Of a DNA stretch of 64,000 bases, positions 60,857 through 64,000 are shown one piece after another. The stretch is from assembly GCF_006716885.1 (NCBI RefSeq), contig NZ_VFPU01000001.1, forward strand, positions 1,240,001-1,304,000, given 5' to 3'. The stretch comes from Ornithinimicrobium humiphilum. GTDB lineage: Bacteria > Actinomycetota > Actinomycetes > Actinomycetales > Dermatophilaceae. Both the position numbers and the translations under genes were made by a program. The notes under the pieces were generated by a model. The model searched no databases. It was not told the origin of the DNA and was given only the letters and a program-made list of their open reading frames with translations. The first letter of the stretch is position 1. Every line of letters starts with the position of its first letter.

Positions 60857-61738
60857 ATGACGCATGCAGGCCAGGAGCCGTGGGCTCCGACCGACGGGGC
60901 GACCGCCCCGGCAGGGGAGAAGAAGAAGCGCCGGCGGGGGCCGGTGCTGGTGGCGATCGCCGCGCTGCTGGCGGTCGTCGCCATCAACGCCGCGACGTCC
61001 GACGACGAGGACCCGACGGGTCCCGCGCAGGCGGCAGCGGCGACGACAGAGACGAAGGACGCCGCTGCGGACGAGGCGGCCGACAAGGCCGCTGCGGAGA
61101 CGGCTGCCGCGGAGAAGGCGGCCGCCGACGAGGCGGCGAAGACGGCCGACAAGGCAGCTGCGGAGGAGGACGCCGCCGCCGAGAAGGAGGCCGAGGAGAA
61201 GGCTGCTGCTGACAAGGCCGCTGCCGACAAGGCTGCCGCCGACAAGGCTGCGGCAGAGGAGGCGGCCAAGAAGGAGGCGGCAGAGAAGGCCGCCGCCGAG
61301 CCGGAGATGACCCGGTCGCAGGCCAACGCCCTCGGCTCGGCCCAGGACTACCTGCGCTTCACCGCCTTCTCCCGCTCGGGCCTGATCGACCAGCTCGAGT
61401 TCGAGGGCTACTCCACGGCCGACGCCACCTTCGCCGTCGACCAGCTCGACGTCGACTACCGGGAGCAGGCCCGGCGCTCGGCCGAGAACTACCTGGACTT
61501 CACGGCGTTCTCCCGGTCCGGGCTGATCGACCAGCTCGAGTTCGAGGGCTACTCGACCGAGGAGGCGACCTGGGGCGTGGACCAGCTCGACGTCGACTAC
61601 CGCGAGCAGGCGGCCAAGGCCGCCGCGAACTACCTCGACTTCACCTCCTTCTCCCGGTCGGGCCTCATCGACCAGCTGGTGTTCGAGGGCTACACGCAGG
61701 AGCAGGCGGTCTACGGGGTGGACCAGGCAGGACTCTGA
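60857..61738 (+). CDS. Membrane-anchored protein with three Ltp (host cell surface-exposed lipoprotein) repeats
   Basis: 293 residues: cytoplasmic KKKRRR, one membrane helix (about 30-46), a long Ala/Lys/Glu/Asp-rich helix (55-147) and three tandem repeats of about 47 residues (from 150), each with YLxFTxFSRSGLIDQLxFEGYxxxxAxxxVDQ. This is PF07553, founded on the Ltp superinfection-exclusion lipoprotein of Streptococcus phage TP-J34, which blocks phage DNA injection. Bacterial chromosome copies are common and not all defensive. GGGGAAGA precedes the ATG. Confidence 0.85.
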   Translation: MTHAGQEPWAPTDGATAPAGEKKKRRRGPVLVAIAALLAVVAINAATSDDEDPTGPAQAAAATTETKDAAADEAADKAAAETAAAEKAAADEAAKTADKAAAEEDAAAEKEAEEKAAADKAAADKAAADKAAAEEAAKKEAAEKAAAEPEMTRSQANALGSAQDYLRFTAFSRSGLIDQLEFEGYSTADATFAVDQLDVDYREQARRSAENYLDFTAFSRSGLIDQLEFEGYSTEEATWGVDQLDVDYREQAAKAAANYLDFTSFSRSGLIDQLVFEGYTQEQAVYGVDQAGL

Positions 61739-61832
61739 GCCCGGCCGGGGCGGCCGACGGCGGCCGCCCCGTGCCCGCTCCGTCGACCGACCACAGCGAC
61801 CGACCGAGCCCGACCGACCACGAAGGCGACAG

Positions 61833-62033
61833 ATGGACGACCTCACGCCCGACGACCCGATCGACGACGAGCCCGACCCGCGGACGGCCGGGCAGCTGCT
61901 GTGCCGCCACCGGTTCGTGCAGTGCGCGCCCGGCCGCGAGGAGCCGCACTGCCCGCTCTGCGACCTGGCCTACGCCGACTACATCTACGGGGAGGTGCGC
62001 GGGGCGCTGAGCCGGATGGATGCCTGGCCGTGA
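61833..62033 (+). CDS. Small CxxC protein of unknown function
   Basis: 66 residues starting MDDLTPDDPIDDEPD, then LLCRHRFVQC and HCPLCDLAYADYIYGE, four Cys and two His that could make a zinc site. Spacing 95 bp after the Ltp gene and 19 bp before the B3/B4 gene. No family recognised. Confidence 0.6.
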   Translation: MDDLTPDDPIDDEPDPRTAGQLLCRHRFVQCAPGREEPHCPLCDLAYADYIYGEVRGALSRMDAWP

Positions 62034-62052
62034 CGTGCGGCAAGATGCGGCC

Positions 62053-62766
62053 GTGACCACCAGCCCTGCCGCCGACCTGCTCGCCGCCGCCTCCGTCGAC
62101 GAGGCCGTCCTCGCGCTGCGCCCCGACTACCGGGCGCTGCTCGTCGTGGTCGAAGGACTGCACCCGGCCGCGGGCGACGCCGTCAGCGAGGAGCTGCTCG
62201 TGCGGGCCGAGGAGCACGCGCGCGAGCTGCTGGCAGCCGACCCGGTCGAGGAGCTCCCGCACATCGCGGCCTGGCGTGAGGCCTACCGGTCCTTCGGCGC
62301 CAAGCCGCAGCGCACCCGCAACAGCCTCGAGGCGCTGACGCGACGGGCTCCCCAGGGGCTGCCCCGGGTCAACCGGCTCACCGACGTCTACAACGCCGTC
62401 TCGGTGCTGCACCAGATGCCGCTCGGCGGGGAGGACCTCGACCGCTACACCGGCCCGCCGCGGCTGGTCCGGGCGGTCGGCGACGAGCCGTTCGACACCA
62501 GCGCGGGCGGCGAGCCGGTCGTCGAGCACCCCGAGGCCGGCGAGGTGGTCTGGCGCGACGACGCGGGCGTCACGTGCCGCCGGTGGAACTGGCGCCAGGG
62601 CCGACGCACCCAGCTCACCGGCGCCACGACGACGGCGATCTTCATCCTCGACGCCCTGGACCCGATGGCGGACGACGCGCTGCACGCCGCCGCCGACGAC
62701 CTCGTCGGTCACCTCGGCACCGCGGGCCCGCCGTTGACCAGCGCCCGCCGCCTGCTCGCGGTCTGA
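62053..62766 (+). CDS. B3/B4 tRNA-binding-domain protein
   Basis: 237 residues matching the B3/4 domain of PheRS beta used as a free-standing protein (WREAYRSFGAKPQRTRNSLEALTRR, RVNRLTDVYNAVSVLHQMPLGGEDL, GATTTAIFILDAL). Such proteins may edit mischarged tRNA or bind modified amino acids. GTG start. Confidence 0.85.
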   Translation: MTTSPAADLLAAASVDEAVLALRPDYRALLVVVEGLHPAAGDAVSEELLVRAEEHARELLAADPVEELPHIAAWREAYRSFGAKPQRTRNSLEALTRRAPQGLPRVNRLTDVYNAVSVLHQMPLGGEDLDRYTGPPRLVRAVGDEPFDTSAGGEPVVEHPEAGEVVWRDDAGVTCRRWNWRQGRRTQLTGATTTAIFILDALDPMADDALHAAADDLVGHLGTAGPPLTSARRLLAV

Positions 62767-62848
62767 TGCCGCCCGCCTGACGGCGCCCGCCTGACGCACC
62801 GCCAGGACCTCCCCGGCCGGCAGCACCGTCGCCGCTAGGGTGCCGCTC

Positions 62849-64000
62849 ATGGCAGGGGCCGCGACGCAGCGCGTCCCGGGCCGGGCGCTCGCGGGCTACG
62901 CCGCGGGCAGCGTCGGCACGGGCGGTTTCGGCACGCTGCCCGGGCTGGTCCTGGCCTACTACCTGACCGACACGCTCGCCGTCCCGGCCTTGCTGGCCAC
63001 GCTCGTGGTGATCGTGCCCAAGGTCTGGGACGTCGTCATCGACCCGGTCGTCGGCGCGGTCAGCGACCGCGAGGCCCGCACCCACGGTCGGCGCTCGCTG
63101 CTCATGCTCGTGGGGGCCGTGACCCTGCCGCTCGGCTTCGTGGGCATGTTCGCCGTGCCCGGTGGACTCTCCCCGGCGCTCGCCGCCCTCTGGGTCACGG
63201 TCTGCTTCGTGCTGGCGACCACGTCCTTCAGCCTCTTCCAGGTGCCCTACATCGCGCTGCCGGCCGACCTCACCGCCAGCTACTCCGAGCGCACCCGCCT
63301 CATGGGCTGGCGCATCGCCGTGCTGGCCCTCGCGATCCTGCTCGTCGGGGCCGGCGGCCCGGCGCTGCGCGACGCGGGCGGCGGGGGAGCGGCCGGCTAC
63401 CTGCTCATGGGGGTGATCGTCGCGGTCGTCCTCGCCGCCGGCATGCTCGCCACCGTCCTGGGCATCCGCGGCCATCGTGCCGTCCCGGAGGCCGACGAGG
63501 AGCAGGACCTGCGACGCAGCGCCCTGCAGGGCTACCGAGCCGGCCTCGCCGCGCTCCGCGAGGTCCGTCCCTACCGCATCCTCCTCGTGGTCTTCGTGCT
63601 CCAAGCCGTCGCCACCGGCGTCATGCTCGCCGCCGCCCAGTACGTCGCCACCTACACCCTCGGCAGCGAGTCGGCCCTCACCTTCCTCTTCGTCGCGCTC
63701 GTCGCGCCCGCGCTGCTCGTCATGCCGCTGTGGACCCGCCACGCCGCCCGCGTCGGCAAGCCCCGCGCCCTCGCGCTCGCCTCGGTCCTCTTCGCCGTGG
63801 CCGCGCTCAGCCTGCTCGTCCTGGTCCGGGCCCCGGGTGCCTGGCTCTACCTGCCGGTGTGCGTCGCCGGCATCGCCTACGCCGGGATGCAGCTCTTCCC
63901 GCTCGCGATGCTGCCCGACGTCATCACCGCGGCCGGTCGCGCCCGCGGCGGCACGATGAGCGGGCTGTGGACCGCGGCCGAGACCGCAGGCCTCGCGGCC
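62849..64000 (+). CDS. GPH-family sugar:cation symporter (MFS), cut by right edge
   Basis: 384 visible codons. VVIVPKVWDVVIDPVVGAVSDREARTHGRRSLL matches the signature loop of glycoside-pentoside-hexuronide transporters; at least ten membrane helices are visible. ATG start 83 bp after the B3/B4 gene. C-terminus missing; sugar not identifiable. Confidence 0.85.
   Translation, partial: MAGAATQRVPGRALAGYAAGSVGTGGFGTLPGLVLAYYLTDTLAVPALLATLVVIVPKVWDVVIDPVVGAVSDREARTHGRRSLLMLVGAVTLPLGFVGMFAVPGGLSPALAALWVTVCFVLATTSFSLFQVPYIALPADLTASYSERTRLMGWRIAVLALAILLVGAGGPALRDAGGGGAAGYLLMGVIVAVVLAAGMLATVLGIRGHRAVPEADEEQDLRRSALQGYRAGLAALREVRPYRILLVVFVLQAVATGVMLAAAQYVATYTLGSESALTFLFVALVAPALLVMPLWTRHAARVGKPRALALASVLFAVAALSLLVLVRAPGAWLYLPVCVAGIAYAGMQLFPLAMLPDVITAAGRARGGTMSGLWTAAETAGLAA

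Noticed and set aside
1..64000. Polar strand-biased chromosome motif (KOPS-like) as explanation for GTATG words
   Set aside because: Counts by eye are equal on both strands in this window, so no polarity is visible.

Overview
The window is 64 kb of very GC-rich bacterial chromosome with almost exclusively G/C-ending codons, GTG starts and several apparently leaderless promoters. Gene content (leuS-degV-comEA-comEC block, LexA of the Cheo-box type, NrdR/NrdJ, GH65 phosphorylase, PCD-VOC fusion proteins, DUF5129, DUF6318) points to an actinobacterium of the order Micrococcales, most likely close to Intrasporangiaceae/Ornithinimicrobiaceae. That placement is inference from gene content, not a search result.\n\nLayout. 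1-9.3 kb: a secreted cell-wall-binding-repeat protein (cut by the left edge), rpsT, then a probable leucine-responsive leader peptide/attenuator in front of leuS, followed by degV, comEA and comEC (DNA uptake). 9.2-13.2 kb: divergent LysR / DoxX-Usp pair around a palindrome, a sirtuin and a PRC-barrel protein. 13.3-15.4 kb: lexA divergent from a LysM membrane protein (SOS division-inhibitor type) with a LexA box between them, then an SseB-like protein. 15.5-21.2 kb: GH65 disaccharide phosphorylase plus beta-phosphoglucomutase, and RecQ fused to a phosphoribosyltransferase-like domain. 21.2-25.4 kb: CPBP-type membrane protein, a duplicated PCD-VOC fusion, a luciferase-like monooxygenase and an L,D-transpeptidase. 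25.4-27.1 kb: two secreted/lipoprotein genes carrying an AT-richer mosaic patch. 27.1-35.2 kb: an XRE-cupin regulator facing a tightly overlapping five-gene operon: oligopeptide-type binding protein, two DUF885 peptidases, amidohydrolase and aminotransferase, which together look like a scavenging pathway for a peptide-like or amide compound.\n\n35.4-40.4 kb: secreted thermonuclease, then nrdR and nrdJ behind paired NrdR-box-like repeats and DnaA-box-like sites. 40.4-43.6 kb: a PLD-helicase-DUF3427 protein with less extreme codon usage, sitting between two strong terminators; it is the best candidate for a transferred defence module. 43.6-50.9 kb: secreted M14 carboxypeptidase, a complete IS3-type element (inverted repeats, 3-bp target duplication, 21-nt G run in one repeat, frameshifted orfB), an OB-fold membrane protein, an EmrB/QacA-type exporter and a frameshifted RibD-like reductase. 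50.9-64 kb: membrane-anchored amidohydrolase, AIM24 protein, lipoprotein, MFS and SLC13-type transporters, L7/L12-like small protein, DUF5129 protein, NERD-nuclease/UvrD-like helicase, a triple Ltp-repeat surface protein, small CxxC protein, B3/B4 protein and a GPH-type symporter cut by the right edge.\n\nThroughout the window the word GTATG (often GGTATGCC or its complement) recurs in every reading frame and brings in otherwise rare codons, which suggests a DNA-level signal or mutational scar. No rRNA, tRNA or CRISPR array was seen.
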